Source of the DNA: RCIO01 sp040880025
GTDB taxonomy: Bacteria; Pseudomonadota; Alphaproteobacteria; Rhizobiales; Rhizobiaceae
Length of the DNA stretch: 64,000 bases
Direction of reading: 5' to 3'
Assembly: GCA_040880025.1 (NCBI GenBank)
Contig: JBBDJD010000010.1
Location: 286,715-350,714, forward strand
Shown here: piece by piece, positions 61,609-64,000 of the stretch
Layout: each line of letters opens with the position of its first letter
Position numbering within the stretch: position 1 is the first letter of the stretch
Translations under genes and position numbers: made by a program
The notes under the pieces: model-generated
Seen by the model: only the letters and a program-made list of their open reading frames with translations
What the model was told of the DNA's origin: nothing
The model's database searches: none

Positions 61609-62547
61609 TCAGTCGAGGCTTCTCGCCAGCTTTGCGTGAAAGCGGTGGTAGCCGTTTTCGGTGATGCGCAGATGCGCGCGCACCATGCGGTGGAATCGCG
61701 GCAGCTTGTGGAATGGCACGCCGGGATAGGCATGGTGCTCGGCGTGGAACGGCATGTTCCATGCGAGGAAGCGGATCAGCCGGTTGGTGAAGGTTGTGCG
61801 CGTATTGGCGAACATGTCGGCGACATGCGGGCACAGCGTGTGCTCGGCGAGCAGGTAGGCGCGCAGGAAGGGCTGGCCGAGGGCCAGCGGGACCAGCCAC
61901 ACCCACAGCAGGAGCGCTGACCCGGCTGCCACGGACCCGGCGAACAGAGCTGCATAGAGTGCCAGCAGCAGCCGGGCCTCGCGGACCACCTTCGGCCGGC
62001 CCTTGGGCGGCACGAAGCGGCCTTGCCGCCTGCCGCCGGCATTGGCCAACAGCGTGCGTCCCATCGCGATGAAATAGGGAACACCCGACAGATGGATGAC
62101 GTAACCGCGCACGGTCGCCGGTTTGGGCATCAGCAGTTCAGGGTCGTTGTCGGGGTCATGGGTATGCCTGTGATGGGCGAAGTGAAAATAGCGGAACCAC
62201 AGCGGCGGCATCAACAGCAGCGACCCGCAGACCCACGACACGATGCGGTTCAGCGCCGTCGTGCGGAACGCGGTCTCGTGGATGGTTTCATGCAACGGCG
62301 TGAACAGGAAGGCGATCAGGATGCCTTGCGGCAACAGTAGAAGCGGCCAAAATGCGCCGCCAGCCGCAATCCACCCGCCAAGCGCCTGGACGAGCCCGAA
62401 ATGAACGCCGAAGCGAACCAACCCGGGCCAGTCGGACTGTTCGGTGATCGCCTGCCGCTCCTCATGCGACAGCGCCGCGACAACCGCGCGGTGGCCAGCT
62501 TCGTCGAGGTGTGCGTGGTTCATCGCGAGAGAGTATGTCTTGCGCAT
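61609..62547 (-). CDS. fatty acid desaturase family protein
   Basis: About 312 aa, a membrane di-iron enzyme with several hydrophobic spans. The three histidine boxes are present: HETIHETAF, HFAHHRHTHDPDND and WNMPFHAEHHAYP. Such enzymes introduce double bonds or hydroxyl groups in acyl chains or carotenoids at the inner membrane. The start is uncertain (62547 or 62523), as neither has a clear ribosome-binding site. It is divergent from the FAH-family gene. Confidence 0.9.
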   Translation of the reverse strand: MRKTYSLAMNHAHLDEAGHRAVVAALSHEERQAITEQSDWPGLVRFGVHFGLVQALGGWIAAGGAFWPLLLLPQGILIAFLFTPLHETIHETAFRTTALNRIVSWVCGSLLLMPPLWFRYFHFAHHRHTHDPDNDPELLMPKPATVRGYVIHLSGVPYFIAMGRTLLANAGGRRQGRFVPPKGRPKVVREARLLLALYAALFAGSVAAGSALLLWVWLVPLALGQPFLRAYLLAEHTLCPHVADMFANTRTTFTNRLIRFLAWNMPFHAEHHAYPGVPFHKLPRFHRMVRAHLRITENGYHRFHAKLARSLD

Positions 62548-62749
62548 CGGGCAGCGCAAGACGGCCCTTTCGTGGGCCGGGACGGAACCACTTCGCCACA
62601 TATAGCGGTTGCCTGCCGCGCGGCGGGATGCAATGTCCATTTCCGCCGTTCGGCGAAGAATGGTGGTTGAGGGAGGAAACGATGAATCCGGAAATCGGAT
62701 CACATGCCTGCGCGTGGAACATCGCCCCGGGCGGAAGGGGCACGGTGCA

Positions 62750-63919
62750 ATGAGGTCCGCTGCTGAAATGCCGCAGCTTGGCGCCGGCGATATCCTGCCG
62801 CGCGACAGGGAGGCGCTTCTTGTCGGCCGCGTCTGGTCGAACGATGCCGGCGGCCCATGCCCGGCGCTGGCCGACGGCGGCAGGCTGCGCGATCTCTCGT
62901 CTCTCGCGCCGACCATGTCCGAATTGCTGGAGATGGCGGACCTGGTCCCGGCGCTGGGCGATCCGGAGCGGTTTCCGGTGATCGGCGAGATCGACGAATT
63001 CCTGAGCGGTGGTGCCGGAACCTTGCTCGCCCCCTGCGATCTGCAGGCCATCAAGGCGGCAGGCGTCACCTTTGTCGACTCCATGGTCGAGCGCGTCATC
63101 GAGGAGCGGGCCAAGGGCGACGCGGCTAGCGCCGACGCGATCAGGACCGACCTGGCGGCCATCGTCGGCGAGAGTTTGCGCGGCATCGTGCCGGGGTCGG
63201 ACAAGGCCGCCGAGGTCAAGACCGTGCTGCAGCAGCGCGGCCTGTGGTCGCAATATCTCGAGGTCGGCATCGGGCCGGACGCCGAGATATTCACCAAGGG
63301 CCAGCCAATGTCCGCCGTCGGCTGCGGCGCGGCGGTCGGCATTCACCGCATTTCATCTTGGAACAATCCCGAGCCGGAGGTCGTGCTCGTGGTCAATTCG
63401 CGCGGCGAAATCCGCGGCGCCACACTCGGCAACGATGTCAATCTGCGCGATGTTGAGGGCCGCTCGGCGCTGCTGCTGGGCAAGGCGAAGGACAATAACG
63501 GCGCCTGCGCCATCGGCCCGTTCATTCGCCTGTTCGACAAGTCGTTCACGATGGAGAATGTCGAGAACGCGCTGCTCACCCTGGACATTCGCGGCCCCGA
63601 TGGCTTCACGCTGCAGGCCGAAAGCCGCATGGACCGCATCTCGCGCAAGCCGGCCGATATCGCCGGGCAGGCGCTCAATGCGAGCCATCAATATCCCGAT
63701 GGCCTGTTGCTTTTCCTCGGAACCATGTTCGCGCCGGTCAAGGATCGCAAGGGCGAAGGTCAGGGTTTTACGCACGAGATCGGCGACGAGGTCCGCATCT
63801 TGTGCCCCGAGCTCGGCATGCTGGTGAACGTCGTCCGCCGCTGCGACGAGATCGAACCCTGGACCTTCGGCGCGACGGCGCTGATGCGCAATCTGGCGGG
63901 ACGGGGGCTGCTGGCGTGA
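62750..63919 (+). CDS. fumarylacetoacetate hydrolase family protein
   Basis: A 389-aa protein with an N-terminal domain of about 120 residues and a C-terminal FAH fold. Metal-binding acids are likely in NPEPEVVLVV and GATLGNDVNLRDVEG; LGKAKDNNGACAIGPFI and GDEVRILCPELGMLVN are also characteristic. The long form resembles sugar-acid enzymes such as 2-dehydro-3-deoxy-arabinonate dehydratase more than short hydrolases, but the substrate is not determined. The start is the ATG at 62750. Confidence 0.82.
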   Translation: MRSAAEMPQLGAGDILPRDREALLVGRVWSNDAGGPCPALADGGRLRDLSSLAPTMSELLEMADLVPALGDPERFPVIGEIDEFLSGGAGTLLAPCDLQAIKAAGVTFVDSMVERVIEERAKGDAASADAIRTDLAAIVGESLRGIVPGSDKAAEVKTVLQQRGLWSQYLEVGIGPDAEIFTKGQPMSAVGCGAAVGIHRISSWNNPEPEVVLVVNSRGEIRGATLGNDVNLRDVEGRSALLLGKAKDNNGACAIGPFIRLFDKSFTMENVENALLTLDIRGPDGFTLQAESRMDRISRKPADIAGQALNASHQYPDGLLLFLGTMFAPVKDRKGEGQGFTHEIGDEVRILCPELGMLVNVVRRCDEIEPWTFGATALMRNLAGRGLLA

Positions 63920-63922
63920 AAC

Positions 63923-63999
<77 letters not shown>

Positions 64000-64000
64000 C

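Overview
The window reads as high-GC alphaproteobacterial chromosome, most likely Hyphomicrobiales (Phyllobacteriaceae or Mesorhizobium-like). This is inferred from the gene set and order (comM-gshB; uppP-fzlA-queG; rpsA-cmk then aroA, an FYDLN protein and tRNA-Ala), from a CP4-type AroA and from Glp-type ABC transporters. No database search was run.

Layout. Positions 1-3997 are a complete IS1595-family (ISXO2-like) element with near-perfect 31-bp inverted ends. It carries a DDE transposase plus several passenger genes and a hairpin-rich non-coding stretch. It interrupts comM, whose 5' part follows at 3998-4917; the rest would lie left of base 1. Then come gshB, a GT2 glycosyltransferase, a GT-C-like membrane protein, a GGDEF/EAL protein, an SDR plus an SMP-30 lactonase, an RlpA-like protein and an MFS transporter.

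14.4-24.6 kb is a catabolic cluster. It holds two coupled flavin reductases, a GntR regulator, an NMT1/SsuA-type ABC transporter, a RutA-like and an NtaA/DszA-like flavin monooxygenase, a small ABM-like protein and a divergent asparaginase-fold protein. Two similar 17-bp palindromes, one between the MFS gene and the reductases and one before the transporter, look like the operators of the GntR protein. The likely substrate is a cyclic amide, N-heterocycle or organosulfur compound, taken up by the transporter and opened by FMNH2-dependent oxygenases.

25.0-33.5 kb is a LacI-controlled operon. It encodes a six-component ABC transporter with the composition of the rhizobial glycerol transporter GlpSTPQUV, followed by a fused dihydroxyacetone kinase DhaKL. 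A perfect 16-bp operator sits between the -35 and -10 boxes, and a related site lies at the lacI promoter.

34-49.7 kb is mostly housekeeping: tRNA-Leu, gpmA, dapB, glk, mepA, queG, fzlA, uppP, a TauE/SafE protein, an NDUFA9-like protein, a divergent zinc-uptake locus zur-znuBC/znuA around a Zur-box-like palindrome, rpsA and cmk.

49.7-58.4 kb mixes housekeeping genes (aroA, FYDLN protein, tRNA-Ala) with accessory patches. These are two copies of a diverged intergenic repeat, a GIY-YIG remnant, a four-gene VapBC45-like toxin-antitoxin island, a duplicated SDR 3' fragment, a frameshifted DUF3489 gene and an orphan gene. 58.4-64 kb holds a PAS-GGDEF cyclase, psuKG (psuG apparently without a canonical start codon), a fatty acid desaturase, an FAH-family enzyme and tRNA-Arg.
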